DNA from: Rhineura floridana | Taxonomy: Eukaryota; Chordata; Lepidosauria; Squamata; Rhineuridae | Direction of reading: 5' to 3' | Assembly (NCBI RefSeq): GCF_030035675.1 | Contig: NC_084483.1 | Span: forward strand, 148,401,425 to 148,465,424 | Length of the DNA stretch: 64,000 nucleotides | Part shown: positions 10,690 to 23,300 of the stretch, piece after piece | Position numbering within the stretch: the first letter of the stretch is position 1 | Layout of the letters: the number at the start of each line of letters is the position of its first letter | Made by a program: the position numbers and the translations under genes | Notes under the pieces: generated by a model | What the model was told of the DNA's origin: nothing | The model's database searches: none | What the model saw: only the letters and a program-made list of their open reading frames with translations

Positions 10690-12540
10690 AGACATTTGTA
10701 CATGCCTCTGAAATATGACTGTATAGGTTATCTCTAAAATTAATTGAAATCGTAGTTTACTAGATTCACTGTATCTTCACATTAAATTTGTCAGCAGCTA
10801 TTAAACCTGTGTTTGTGTTTTGTTTTGTTTTGTTTTTTGTTTAGGATAGAAGATTGTATTGCTGAAATTAAATAAAACTATTCTTTTTTTTCCTTTTTAA
10901 ATTGTTTTATTGGAAGACAAATGAAACAACACAAGCAAATAAATGAAAATACAACAACTAGTGTCACAGAGTACAAATCAGTTTCTTATGTACTGTATGC
11001 AAGCCTAGTCGCAATTTCTTTCATAGGATACATGACTCCAAGCTTAAACCAATGATCTCTGGAAGAGTGGAGGTCTCTCCAATATTGAAACTGACGAAAG
11101 AAAGAAAAAGGTATCCGGTTTCCATGAAAAGTGTATTGTTCTGTTTCTCTCTTGGCAAGCCTACATTGCTTTGTAAGCTTACCACCCAGTGCCAAATTCC
11201 AAATTCTATCATACTATCACCTCAGAGCAAACTCCTCTTCACTGTTCCTGTAATATGCAGTTTCCATGCAAGCTGCTATGAGTAGATGTTATTTGATCTA
11301 TGATTTATTTTGGCCTCGGAATAAAGAAAGGAAAGCTATCCCGAAATCCATTATCATGTCTGCTTGCACCACTCTGGTTATTTCTCCAGAGACAGCTTGC
11401 CAAAACTTTCCTCCTCACACAGAGATGTATTAATGAGCCCCTCTCCTGACATCATCTCCAGCAGGGAAATAACAACTTCCTATTAATGTGGTGAAAATGA
11501 ACAGGGTTTATATTGCAGCTGCTTCGTATTTGCTGAGATGTACATCCTTAGATTTGTCTAGTGCTTTGCTTGCTATGCTGGCCCTAGCTTCCAAGTATAG
11601 ATGTGTAGGAAAGCCGTCAGAAAACAATAATGTGGGAATGTCCAAGCATTGCCTGTCCCTGTATTTTTAGAATGTCTCTTTACATTTAATAATTGTGAGA
11701 TTAGAGGCAGAAGCTTAATGGTAGGAGAGACTGGGAAGATGCCAGCAAGATCACTCTCATAACACGTTGCTGTGCATTGTGAACTACCATTCCCTTCCAT
11801 TACATGTGTAGAGCTCTAGATGGGCCCAGTCTAACACAGGAAGGAAGGTTAGGCTGCTTATATATGCGCATCAGCACTTAGGAATGGATAGAGCAGAGCT
11901 TTGTGAGGTCAATGACTAAGGCTTGGATGAATGGCGAGATGTATGGATGAGAATCCTACTGTTTAAATGTCCCTGGGAGGTGGGCTGAGGAAACAAGATA
12001 TCGAGAGATTGCATAGGTTGTGCCAGAGGCAAGCAGTGGGGTAAGCAGCCCCCAGACAAGTAGCTTCCTTGCCCCCCATGGCTACTTGAAATAAACCTTT
12101 AATGCTTTCTTTACTAAAAATATATGCTGCCTCTTTTGTGCCACTTCCCCCAAATTTTATTTTATTTTTGGGTCCTGCCAATGGAAGATGGGAAGATGTG
12201 CGCCCCTGCCCACCAAAACACTCTTTTGGTCAAGAGTTTTTCAGTAACTCTTCCTATAGCTGTGGTCCATCTCTTGACAGGGTGCCTCTGTGTTGGTCCC
12301 CGATTGATGGGGGTGGGGAGGGGAGAAGGCCTGGCCTGCTCTTACACATTTCATTGATCTTCAAACACCATCAGGCGAAATGTTTAACCACTAAGAGGTA
12401 AATGCACCTGTCACGTTTGCAGATCAAATAGCTGTTAAAAGGGTGGCTCCAAGTTGGCAACTTTACTAGCTGCAGTTTTGTGTATGTGGACCCCAAGATC
12501 TCCATGTTCTCTTTTTTCTTTAAAAATTACTTTATTAAGC
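10690..12540. other. Intergenic stretch, nothing recognised
   Basis: No coding region or clear repeat was found. Short runs (GTTTT near 10818, T run near 10886) are the only patterns. ORFs here are under 100 codons and look like chance. Confidence 0.4.
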
Positions 12541-12549
12541 ATCTGCATC

Positions 12550-12758
12550 TGTGTCAGAATTGTTTAATATGTTTTTAATAATGTTTTTAACCCTTTTTAA
12601 GGTTGTTTTTAAATATGTTTTTAATGCTGTTTTGTTTTAATGTATTTTAAGATCTGTTTTTATGAAGTTTTAAAATGTTTTACTGCTTTGTTTGCTGCCC
12701 TGGGCTCCTGCTGGGAGGAAGGGCGGGATACAAACAAACAAACAAACAAACAAATAAG
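12550..12758 (+). repeat. L2-type LINE 3' UTR fragment with (AAAC)n tail
   Basis: Repeated 'atgtttttaa' and 'ttttgttttaatg' segments lead to 'tgccctgggctcctgctggg' and 'aggaagggcgggatac', the L2 end seen also at 15930 and 20110. The tail is (CAAA)n from about 12731. No coding part remains. Confidence 0.75.
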
Positions 12759-12759
12759 C

Positions 12760-13180
12760 AATTTGATAAACGTACAGTGTAAAACAATGTCCAACAACAA
12801 CAACAAATTATATAGCAGTTCTATGCAATTGTTTCATTGCCCCGTAGAGCATCTGGTTTCCATAAACGTCTATTCCAGGAGAATGTGGAGGTCTAAAGCA
12901 ACAAAATGAAGACTTGTTCATGTCATCTGTTTCTGTTGTTCTCTTCATAGATGTAAAGGAGAGCTTATTTGGATCGTCCTATAAGAAGTTAAGATGCTCC
13001 ATTTTTGATTAAGCATGCTTCCTACCAGGGTCCTCTCCAGCTTTGAAGGGGGAACGTGCCCCCTCCTTATGCTGATGGGCCTCCTAAGGCTTACCTAGCA
13101 GTGCTGGCAACGTCAGTATTTCCAAGGGTGACTGGGAGCTGCCAGTTTAATTTCCCCAGAATACCCTTGAGCACCTGATC
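12760..13180. other. Intergenic stretch, nothing recognised
   Basis: Only an (AAC)n run near 12795 stands out. No gene or known repeat seen. Confidence 0.35.
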
Positions 13181-13184
13181 TAGG

Positions 13185-13312
13185 ATCACTCCAGAGCATT
13201 GTGGGAAATTAAAATGGAAACTTGCAGACCCAGTTGCGCATGTGATGTAGTATCACTCCAGAGCATTGTGGGAAATTAAAATGGAAACTTACAGACCCAG
13301 CTGCGTGACGTG
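13185..13312. repeat. Two-copy 67-bp tandem repeat
   Basis: The unit starting 'atcactccagagcattgtgg' at 13185 begins again at 13252. It continues through 'gaaattaaaatggaaactt' and 'cagacccag(t/c)tgcg'. The copies differ by only a few bases, so the duplication is recent or part of a tandem-prone repeat. No coding sense is seen. Confidence 0.8.
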
Positions 13313-13319
13313 GAGGGCT

Positions 13320-14140
13320 CTGGTGGGGCATTGGAGCCCTGCCAGCTGCTCGAGGAGGATGCCAGGTGCCAACACGGGACCTGCATCCCACAAGTATCCT
13401 TCCCCCCCCCCTTCGGAAAATGAAACATTCATGGTTTCTAGTCTCTGGGCTTGTATAAACATTGCCTTAATTTTTAATACAGGTTTTCCCCTCAGTTGTG
13501 GATTTTAGATTGAATGTCTCTGGTTTGAGATGATGGATCAGTTCAAGCAAAACAACAGAGCTGAAGATTAAAATCTTTTCCTAAAGACCCTCTGGAGTGG
13601 AATTGAAGCTTTGTTTGAGGGATTTCTCCTAAGTCTAGCAAGACTGTGCTTCCTGTTGCTGAGGTTCAGTTCAGTTGAACAGCTTTGGTCTGAAGCACTG
13701 GGTCATGTTGCAGCTTGTTGGAGACACAACTGTATTGGCCTCTTGTCTTTCTGGCAGAGGTGAGAAGGCAGAGCTGTATCTTCAGTCCAGAACAATGTGC
13801 CTTGTGGATATACTTCGTAAGTGGTGCAAGAACAAAAGGGAAGTATTTTACCCCCTTAAGCTTTCTGTTTTTAATGCGTTCTCTCTCTTGCCTCCAACTA
13901 ACATCTTGCAACATTATTGCCAAAACAGTATCTTCTAAAGTGCGTGACAAGGATGTGTGCAACACTGAGCCCAATGCAGAGCAGTTAATCCATTCTGGAG
14001 GGGGAAATGAAACTTATAACAGAAACTAAGTCTCAGTATTGTTAAGAGGGATCAGGTACGAAAAATGGGAAGAGCCAAATGTAAAGGAGGTCTGTGTCTT
14101 GTGTCTGTGTCTTGTGCCTGTCTGAAAAACAAGCCCTGAA
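13320..14140. other. Intergenic stretch, nothing recognised
   Basis: Overlapping ORFs of about 90-105 codons on both strands at 13666-14029 lack any family resemblance and show no splice structure. I treat them as chance. Confidence 0.35.
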
Positions 14141-14151
14141 ACAGTCTAGTC

Positions 14152-14282
14152 TGGCCTTCTTCAACCTGGTGCCCTGCAGATATTTTGGACTACAACTCCC
14201 ATCAGTCCCAGCTACCACAACTGTACTGGCTGGGGCTGATGTAGTCCAAAGCATCTGGAGAGCACCAAGCTGAGAAAGACTG
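14152..14282. mobile_element. hAT-like foldback MITE
   Basis: Left end 'ggccttcttcaacctggtgc' pairs with right end 'gcaccaagctgagaaagact'; the middle has 'ctacaactcccatcagtccc' against 'ggggctgatgtagtccaaag'. Flanks GTCTAGTC (14144-14151) and ATCTAGTC (14283-14290) look like an 8-bp target duplication with one change, which suits hAT. Confidence 0.7.
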
Positions 14283-14476
14283 ATCTAGTCAAAGGAAAGC
14301 AAATGAAACAAGGGATGCTTCAGGAATTGGATCTTGCAAATACCTTATACAAGCTAACTGGAACTACACTTCCAGGGCTGATGTGTGAGTTGGCAGTGGA
14401 TTAGCTCCTTGCTTTGGCACTTTTTGAATGCTCCAATAGAGTTCTAGGCTCAAATGTGTACCAAAATACATTAAAG

Positions 14477-15021
14477 CAGGGGTAGGGAACTTCCAGGCTA
14501 TGGGCCCACCAGGACTCTGCATTTGGCCTGCAAGGCCATTTTAGGGTAGCCCTGCCTGCCTGCCTGCCCTACACTTGATGTCATATGTGATGTCAGGTGT
14601 GGGGCAGGTAAGGGCAGGGCTTCAAAGGAACAACCGGGAGCTTAAAGTGGGTTCTCATTGTTCCTTTGCTGGAGCAAGGCGTGCCTAGCTGACAGAGGGA
14701 GAAGTGGTTTCCATTCAATAGAAACCCTGCATCTCCTCCCCAGCGCTGTTTTGTGAAGCCGCCCCATGGAGCTCCTTTGCTACTCTGACTTCGGAGGTGG
14801 AAAAGAGCAGCACAGGGAAGCTTGCCAAGTGCAGGGCTGGCACTGCCCTTTGAGCTGTGGCTCCCAAGGTTAGGGATCCTTTGCTAGGGATTTTGGTAAG
14901 TGGGTGGAACAACCCCAAGTGTCAGTCATGTGATGTCCTAATTGTATGTGAGTGACAGGTGGGCTGCCCTGCCCACCTATCAAAGTTGGCCCCTCAGAGC
15001 CAAGAAATCTCCCTGCCCCTG
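14477..15021. mobile_element. Non-autonomous hAT element, 545 bp
   Basis: Termini are inverted: CAGGGGTAGGGAACTTCC at the left, and on the reverse strand CAGGGGCAGGGAGATTTC at the right. Flanks CATTAAAG (14469-14476) and CATTAAAA (15022-15029) are an 8-bp target duplication with one mismatch. CAGGGG ends plus 8-bp duplications are typical of hAT. No transposase frame is present, so it needs a helper element. The interior has CTGC-rich repeats near 14555-14570. Confidence 0.8.
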
Positions 15022-15074
15022 CATTAAAAACTGGAAACAGACAGATTTGTTCATCTGTACTTTAAAGCTGCTAT

Positions 15075-15160
15075 GCTTACAACATTGAATAGGAGTTCAT
15101 TTGAACGTAGTGGGATGTACTTCTGAGTAGACATGCTTAGGATCACACCAGACATTTCAT
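15075..15160. repeat. Decayed foldback repeat of the 'CAATCCTATAC' family
   Basis: Contains 'gtagtgggatgtacttctga' and 'gtagacatgcttaggatcac', matching the right half of the family found near 1.3, 30.7, 43.5 and 57.5 kb. Confidence 0.4.
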
Positions 15161-15429
15161 TGATTTTTAGTGGGAGTAATCAATGAGATCCAAAAGTGCT
15201 TAACTGGAACTGGTTTGGGCTTTGGAATTTGACAGTTCATGCTGAAAAGCATTAATCAGACCTGGTGCAGTAATGCCATCTAAGTGTGGGTGTAGCTCTG
15301 TACATGGAGGAGGGCAGTGTCCTCAGCTTGCATTTTTGTAAAGAAAGAAAAGAAATTAAAGAGGGCTCGTGCTTCAGCACTGGACAGGGGAGAAACATAC
15401 AGCTGGATTTCAATTGTTATTAGCTGTCC

Positions 15430-15946
15430 ATTAGCTACCAGGGAAAGTTCAAGGTTCTGGTTTTGGTGAACAAAGTCCTATGCAGCTTGGGACCAGAATA
15501 TCTGAAAGACCCCTTATATACCCAGTCGATACTGCACTTTGCAGGTGAGGGCCTCCTGCAGATACCATCTTATCAGGAGGTCCATTCTGCACAACATAGG
15601 AAGCAGACCTTTAGTGCTGTGGCACCGACATTTTGGAATTCCTTCCCCTTAAATATTAGACAGGCACCATCTCTGTTATCTTTTCAGCGCCTATTGTAGA
15701 CCTTCCTCTTTCAACAAGCCTTTTATGTAGAGGCCTTATCCCAGTCTGCGTCTGTGCTGGAATTGCTTTTAAGATGTTTCTAAAGTTACCTTTTAAATAT
15801 GTTTTTAAGATGTTTTATTTTAATATGTTTTTAAAGATGTTTTGTTTTAATATGTTTTAAAGTCTTTTGTTTTTAAGATGTTTTAAAGTGCTTTTGGTGT
15901 TTTTGTTTGCCACCATGGGCTCCTTCTGGGAGGAACATCAGGATAT

Positions 15947-15985
<39 letters not shown>
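15430..15985 (+). repeat. L2-type LINE 3' end fragment with (AATC)n tail
   Basis: The coding end reads VNKVLCSLGPEYLKDPLYT and RKQTFSAVAPTFWNSFPLNI at 15463-15699, the C-terminal tail of L2 ORF2. The 3' UTR and the terminal 'ccatgggctccttctgggag' follow, with an (AATC)n tail at 15947-15985. It is of the same subfamily as the long copy at 54040-56950. Confidence 0.85.
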
Positions 15986-15989
15986 TAAA

Positions 15990-17120
15990 AAAGAAAGAAA
16001 GAAACATCACACGAAATGGCAGGGGAGTGTTCTAGACCAGGAATAGTAGCTATGCACGTTTGCCTTTTTTTTTTCCAATTTAAAAAAGACCCCTAACTAT
16101 TCCCACTGGAATCATACCATGGAGAAGGGGTGCTATGGCTCTCAGCCTAGTTTCATGTGGTCCTCTACCTACCTTTTAGTTTAGATCCCTGATAAGAGCC
16201 ATTACTCCTTCCCATCAGCCTACGGGGAAGAGGGGGGTCAGAGAGAGAGAGAGAGAGAAGAGGGGGTGAGCCTGCCTACCACTGATATGGATTGTCCCCC
16301 AAGGAATGCAGCCCTTGACAGGAGAGGGGGCAGAAGTTTTTCATTCCTGCCATGGAGAGGGAACTCAAGTTGTAAAAGTCAAATGAGGGAGGATGGAAGT
16401 ACCAGCATCAAAAAGAGCAGACAGTTCATCCCCAGAATTACTCCATTTTGAAAAGTTAGGCTGAGAAATAGTGACTGGTTCAAGGTTATCCTGTGACTTT
16501 CATAGCTGAGTGGAGATTTGGATCTGGTTCTCCTGTACTACGCCGGCTCTCTTTTATCTGCATCTGTTGTTTCTGCATGATTTATTACCAAAGTGGCTAG
16601 GAAGTCCCTAGTTCAAATTTCTCCTTGGCCATAAACTGACTAGGGTGGCCTTAGGCAAACATAATGCTGGCACACTGGCCTTGCATGGCTGTTGGAAATA
16701 ATGTTGCTCTAATATGCATAATATGCTGGCCTGATTCATATGTCACACTAAGCCAGGTTGTCTTCAACAATGTTTAATGGTGAACAGGTCTCTCTGCCTG
16801 CTCACGTGTTCCTGTCTGGCTTTGCCCTCTGCATGGTACCCATGCAGCTCAAACCAACCATACAACAGCTTGTTGTGTCATCGGAAACTGGACCATGGTT
16901 GGTTGGTTTCAAAACAGAAACATTGTCAAACAAACCAGAAATGGTAAGTTAAGAAATAAACCAAGAGCAAACCTTTTGCATGTTTTGTGTGAAACAAGCA
17001 AACCATAGTCTGGGTTCAGATGCCACAACAAGCCATAGAATGACGTGTTTAAGCTGTGCTGAGCTCCATGAGGTACATTCACAACTAAATGTGCAACCCA
17101 GGCCATTGTATATTAAGACC
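15990..17120. other. Intergenic stretch with a possible foldback repeat
   Basis: A (GA)n run lies at 16238-16258. Between about 16731 and 17105 there are repeated AACCATGGTT-like and AAACCA/TGGTTT pieces and weak inverted ends ('ggcctgattcat', and 'ggcctgggttgc' on the other strand). This could be an old DNA transposon. No gene was seen. Confidence 0.3.
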
Positions 17121-17127
17121 TCTGATC

Positions 17128-17345
17128 ATCATAATAATAATAATAACATTTTATTTTTCAGTCGCCTATCTGTCCGGGTTAGGGACACTCTAGGCGACGT
17201 ACAACAGAAATAAAAACAATACGTATATATATCAACACAACCAAATTTAAACTAAAAACCATCCTTCAGTTCATATAGCATGGAATTAATCTGTCCCAAT
17301 ATTGTAGGCCTGCCTGAATAGCCATATGAACCGTGCAATGCTTTC
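17128..17345 (-). repeat. L2-type LINE 3' end fragment
   Basis: The reverse strand gives the 3' end 'gtacgtcgcctagagtgtcc' and an (ATT)n tail (seen as ataataataa at 17130-17146). It matches the 36850-36945 terminus of the + strand L2 copy. The coding part is missing. Confidence 0.7.
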
Positions 17346-17349
17346 TATT

Positions 17350-18860
17350 ACTGATGCGACAGAGGCAGAATACAGTGCAGTGTGACCCTCCCCTTTGCCC
17401 TTTTTCTATCTTCTGTTATTTTAGACCAGCTTTCAGGCCGTTTCATACATATGCTCCCTTCCGCAGTGCGTAACGGAGGAGACGGGCCAGCCTCAAGTGA
17501 TCAATCAGGCTTCCCTGAGGCTGAAATGAGCCGGTAAGTTGTTCATGACATTCCCACATGTTTCTGTTTTCTCCACTAATGAGAACCTGCTGTACTCCTG
17601 GCCTGGCTCTCGCTTGAACAGCAGGGCTAGTGCAATCAAGAGGAGGAAAAATGCACTGCTACACATGGGGATCCCAAAGCAGGCTTGACCCTCTGGCACA
17701 GTCTCAGCCAGTGTTGATCTGAGCCAGCACCACTGGATTTTTTTTTCACTGTCAAAATGTTTCCACAAGTACAGCACAGCTAGAGTATGTGCTCACAGGA
17801 GCCTTCAATGCACCAGAGCAAAAAAGAGATATTGGAAGCAGTATCCTATTGAACAAGATTTTTGATGTCCTTTTCACACTGTGGCTGCTTTACAATATTG
17901 GTGCTAGTGCAAGTCTTCAGATCTGGCGTGTGAACAAGTGGGGCATCAAAATGGGCTGTAAAGATGTCGTTGGTGGACAGGATCAGCGCCACTAACATCA
18001 GTATAACAAGATGCCCTTACTGGAATGTCATGGGGGGCAGGGAGGGAAGGGTCCTTTGTGGGTGACCCTTGGCTTAGCTGGTGGAGTATTCCAATCAGTG
18101 AGGGATGGTTGCATTCTTGGAGCTCCTCATTTAAGGTCCCCAAATGCTTCCACCTCCTGTAGGATCAGGGGCATTGCAGGGAACTAAATTGTAGTTTTTC
18201 AAGACTAGCCACATGGTACTGCTTGAAGCACTGAAAGTATTTCTTTTAAAGGGGTTGTCAGGACAGGTGTTAGCACTGGGTCACATCCAACTGCTGTGGC
18301 CTTGACACTACCTGATGATACTGCATGCTGGGCCTGGGCCTGGGCGAGTGGGATGCCATATCCTCTTGTCAGCAAAAACTGACTCCCCCCCCCCTTTCTG
18401 GAATCCTATTTGTATGCAGGCCTTCTTTCTTTCAGCCATATGTATCTCACCCGTGCTTTTTGGGATAACAAATGAGGTGCCAGTACTCATCCCTTGATAA
18501 AAGTGCTGTGGGTGTCAGCACAAAATTGTTGCCATGGGCAAAAAAAAAGGTGATAGTACTCCTTACCAGCAAGTACCGTTACCAAGAAAAAGCACTGCCT
18601 GTCACTAACTAGACATGCCACCTTCTCAGAAATCCAGCAGTCACTACCGTGCAAGTCTATATAGACAGTGTTTGTTCTTCATCCACAGTTTGTATTTACC
18701 TTGGCATGTGCATATCTAAGGAATACTACATTTCCCATCAGGCTTTTCCCCTTGCATTATGTTACATTGTACCAAAAGAAGAAAAACTTTGTATTTCCAG
18801 CTACCTTTTCAGATATTGCCTAGCAGGAAAAAAAGTGCATGTCTTGGACCCTGTACTTCT
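17350..18860. other. Intergenic stretch, nothing recognised
   Basis: No coding region seen. A T run near 17740 and a C run near 18386 are the only obvious patterns. Confidence 0.35.
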
Positions 18861-18861
18861 A

Positions 18862-19000
18862 TCAGGGTAGTGAATGTGGTACCCTCCACATGTTGTTGGA
18901 TGCCATCTCTTCAGCAGCCGCAGCCAGTGTGGTGAATGGTCAGGCATGATGGCAGCTGTAGTCCAACACCATTTGGAAGGTACCCATTTGCTTATGCCTG
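18862..19000. mobile_element. hAT-like foldback MITE, diverged
   Basis: Left 'gtaccctccacatgttgttg' pairs with right 'caacaccatttggaaggtac'; the centre has 'ggtcaggcatgatggcagctg'-like sequence in place of the family's 'tgatgggagttgtag'. Divergence suggests an older copy. Confidence 0.55.
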
Positions 19001-19261
19001 GCTCGTGGCCCCACCAACAGCCACGTCTATCTCATTATTAAGCTTCCCTGACAACAGTCTGATAGTATTTTTCAAATAAAAAATAAAATGAGAATATTTT
19101 AAGATAAAAAAGAGAACAAGGATCTACAACTTTTTTTGGTATTTAGTCCCTTATAATCACTTGACTTGTTAGAACCAAGAGACTGCAAAAAGGTTGCAGA
19201 CTGAAAGCGTTAGGCCTCTTTCCCCCCCAGCCTTCAGAAGTTTTCTGCTGCAGCAGAGAGG

Positions 19262-19405
19262 GAGAGCGTGAGGCTCTTTGGAATTTGTTGGATTCCAACT
19301 CGCATCAGCCCCAGCTAACATAGCCAGTGGCCAGTGGTCAGGGATGATGCAAGTAGTAGTCCACCAGCATCTAGAGGGCCACAGGTTCACTGTCCCTTTC
19401 TTGCA
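19262..19405. mobile_element. hAT-like foldback MITE, diverged
   Basis: Family pieces 'aactcgcatcagccccagct', 'ggtcagggatgatgc' and 'catctagagggccacaggtt' occur in the expected order. It lies 260 bp from the previous copy of the same family. Confidence 0.6.
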
Positions 19406-19409
19406 CAGT

Positions 19410-20090
19410 GACTGGTTTGGTTTTCCCCACACGCTTTCCCTTTGGGCTAATCACAAGCAATAGTAAAACTTAAAAGCCTAATTATCACCTCATATACTTG
19501 GCAGAGCAGAGAGTGCCTGCCCACCACCACAGCTACTCTGGCAAGAGGATTTGTTGGTACTGGGGATGTGTATCTTAATTATCATATGCACATATCAAGC
19601 TCAGTGCTTGCATGAACACTGTGATGTGTGTTTACATCAATTCTGCACACAGATCTCCCTTGCTGGACAGATATCCATGTGTTACTTTGAGTGGTGACCT
19701 GGCCAAAGCTATAATCTTTAACTATAAAATAAGAAGATGGCTAATATCCCAAGCTATAATATTTTTTCCATTAAGAGAACACTACTGAATCACCTATGTG
19801 TAAGAAATACATTTTGCCAGACCCGTCAATGCTGTGTGTGAGCAGTTAACACATGCCTTTGTATGACTGACATGATAGATTGCTTCCATATCATATGGTA
19901 GGAACTTTTGCTGCCAGGGGAGTATTATAAAAGCACAAAATAGGTTTTCTTCTGTAATTTAGAGTAATCTGCTTTCCATCATCAAGTGTAAGTATTTCAA
20001 ATGACAAGACCAGTTTCCTTAGAGAGTGATACTATGTTTCTTCTCTTTCTGGTAATGTGAGTTTTAAACATAGAGCCATTTATATTCATT
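19410..20090. other. Intergenic stretch, nothing recognised
   Basis: AT-rich, no gene, no repeat recognised. Confidence 0.35.
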
Positions 20091-20099
20091 GTTTTACAA

Positions 20100-20172
20100 T
20101 CTTTTAGAACTATGCCGCCCTGGGCTCCTACTGGGAAGAAGGGTGGGATACAAATCTAATCAATCAAATAAA
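20100..20172 (+). repeat. L2-type LINE terminal fragment
   Basis: Only the end 'gccgccctgggctcctactg' and 'gaagaagggtgggatacaa' plus a short (ATCA)n tail remain. Confidence 0.65.
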
Positions 20173-20188
20173 AATACGCACATTCTTA

Positions 20189-20392
20189 AAAGCCAATGTG
20201 TAATGGTTGTGTTGGACCAGGGTTCATATCCCCATCCAGCCATGAAGCTCACTGAGTGAGCCTGGGCCAGTCACAGTCTCTCAGCCTAACTACCTCACAG
20301 GGTTGTTGTGAGGATAAAATGGGGAAGAGGGGGAGAACAATGTAGACCATCTTGAGCTCCTTGGAGGAAAGGTGGTATATAAATGTAAACAA
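20189..20392 (+). repeat. tRNA-derived MIR/CORE-like SINE
   Basis: A tRNA-like head ('agccaatgtgtaatggttgt', 'ccagggttcatatcccc') is followed by a body unlike the Sauria SINEs: 'gggccagtcacagtctctca', 'ctacctcacagggttgttgt', 'gaggataaaatgg'. That body and the 'ggtggtatataaatg' end resemble MIR-type SINEs with an L2/CR1-like tail. It directly follows an L2 end. Confidence 0.65.
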
Positions 20393-20399
20393 CAATGTC

Positions 20400-23300
20400 T
20401 TTTATTTAGCAGGCAGCTGTTTATTGTTTTTTGTCATAAAAGGAGGACCTGTGCAAAAATAGCCTATGAAAATACACGTAGCAAGAATTATGCATTTATC
20501 AGTATTGGAAGCATTGTTACCAGTGTACAAAATTCCTCAAGTATAGCATCAGCAACATGGCTTGGCCCATGCTTTATAGAACAATGGTCTAATTAGTAAC
20601 TAAATTAACCACATAAAGTATACTTGAGAGGACAAATAGTAATGCAACACCTTTACTTTTTGCATCGCTTCCCGTTTCAGTGTATATATGGGAAATCAGA
20701 ACACATAAGGACGTGGAGGTCATGCAACCTTACATTGCAAGACACTTTCTAGCATCATGATATTTGAGAACGTTTACAGTATTAGTGCTTGGGAATGTTA
20801 ATTTTTCTTCCAGCCCATGGGACTCTTCTGTCTCAGGTGAAAACTTACTGACAGGCCTGTGGTCACAGCTGAATGGTCTGCCCGTCTGCTTGGCATAAAA
20901 ATCATGTACTAAATCACTCAAGACTTGGCTGGATGGTCTACAGGTTTAAGTTTACATTTGGTTTGGCAAGAAAGCTGGCAGGGATGCAGTACAAGTATGG
21001 GTAACTCAGCAAATAAGAGCTTCACATTATTTTGCTCCTGAGAGAGGGAGGGGGATATCGCCTGTATATTCAGTGTGTACAAGTGAAATGGTGCTAGCTT
21101 GTTGTTTGTTTTTCAGATGTTTTTGTGGCAAAACCCTCATTCCCTGGAAGCAACATCGCACAGAAAGAAGGCACAACAGGGGTGCCAGAAACAGAAAATA
21201 ATGCTTGCTAATTTATTGTAGACTCCATATTTATCTAACAATTTTTAGAACTTAAAAAGGATTGCTGGGTCCTAGCAATCAGCTGTGAATAAAAGAGTGG
21301 TGTTCCAAAGTGAGAAAGAAAAAAGATAAGAGAGAACCCAATAGCGGTGGTAATCCATTGCTAGCTGCAGGGGAGCGAATTCCCAGAGAGGATTCAGCAA
21401 GGGACACATGAGGCAAGGAGTGGGCACATGCAGGGAAATATTCCATATTCTACATTTCCAAGCAGCCATCCTTGCAGAAGATGACTAGGTGGAAACAGGA
21501 ACAGTGAATGGGGGTAGGACATAAGCTCTGTTGATAAACCAAAGCCAGGAGCAGAAACAGTCAATGTGGATAAGAAGCAGAGACCTGAAAGGAAAGGAGG
21601 GCCCTGCAAGCTACCTTAAAAAGCTGAGGAAGCTCTTGACTAAGTACACTTTTGTTGTAATCCAAGCTTGCTAATACAGCTTCTACAACATTAAAGCCTC
21701 TGCTACATGAGCAGCACCACAGGTGGGATAGCCAAGATTAGAAGGGCCCTCTGGGACCACCTATTTCATTTGGGACAATCAATTTCTCTTGAATACATTT
21801 TAATATTATCTTTCATTGAGTAAGATAGTTGTTGACAAAGTTCTACACTGGAAAGTGTGAAAAGATTCACTAATCACAGAACCAATGCAGAATTGGTCAA
21901 GTTCCCAGACCGCAACAAATTGCCTGCATTAAACTGTTTCTATAAGTGGCTTTTGGCACTTGGAAATTGGAAAGGGGCGATGACAGTTGCAGCACCACAG
22001 TTATTACTTGAAACTCTCCACTCTCTTTATACTGGCCATGTCCAGGCTCTTCTCCAATACCCATAGACTTTTCATTGGAACAGTCATCCACCAGAAGCAA
22101 TGCCTCTATGAAAGTTACTTTGCCCCATGAACATAGAGAGGTACCATTACAGCAGGCAATTCCATCAAATCTCATTTAATATTTCAATTTCAGATGCTTC
22201 AAGCAGCGTAATATAAATACATGATTTATACAGTCTCTATTGCATTTTTATTTATGATCCAGAGATTAAAATAGCAGCCAAGGGGAGCAATTTTCCCACA
22301 ACTTATATACTTCCCAAGAGAAAAAGTAAAGGAACACACACATCAAGAAGCTTTCCATGTTTCTGCAGGTAATAATCACTCTTAATACAATTAATGACTA
22401 TCATTCAGCAAGTACCAAGATACCCATTGCCAGCAGTGGATTTTATGCCTGGATATTCCCAGCAAAGACTTAAAAATTAAACAGTCACTACGGATTTTTA
22501 AAAAGACAAACGCATGATTTCCATGTTCTAATTTCCTTGGCATGATTCATCTAAGGATCCCAATTCACAGCTTCTTAGTTGCAGATTAATCAATAAAAGG
22601 AATGAGAAGTTTTCTGCTACAGGCAGCCTATGAGTACACGCTGCCAAGGAGAAAAACAGTTTGAGTTAGCTGCACTTTCTTCAACCCAGTCAAAGGGTCA
22701 GTGCCTGAGGCATATGGCAGATGCTTTAATGTTGCTTGTCCAGTCACTCCAGAGTCTTCAATGTGACCCCACCACCACAAAGACAATTGGAGTGTTTGCA
22801 TGCCTCAACAAACCCATCTGAATGGGAGTTTGGATTGGTATTCAAGGCATTCATATTTAGCATATGAGCAACAGCCACGTGTTAGTGGGCTTGAAGTAAC
22901 TTATTTGTGAGTTGTGGGTTTAGACAAGTCAGTTCCATCACTTTCCACTGGGATTTCACTTTTCATATAGAAATGCCCTTCACTGAGTTGTACCCAGTGG
23001 TTGCTTTGTAGTAATAATGGAAAGAGCGTCTGCTTGCATAAGGGAGGCACCTGCTTTTTGCCTATCCCGCCTATCCACTGCAGACCTCCATACCTCCCAC
23101 CCCTCAAAAGCTGCTCCTGAGAGTTGGGAACTATCTGGAATGGTATGGGATATGGCAGAGAGGGTTACAGAAGGAAAGTGGGGAATTGGATGCATCACCT
23201 TGTGCAAGTGGAAGTGCTTTCCAGTAGTTTAAAGGCTCACTGGATATGATCTCTTGGAATTCTCTCTCCACCCCTACTCCTCAAATTCTAACCCTAATGT

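Noticed and set aside
13666-14029. Overlapping frames of about 100 codons on both strands
   Set aside because: No family match, no splice structure, no repeat of the pattern elsewhere.
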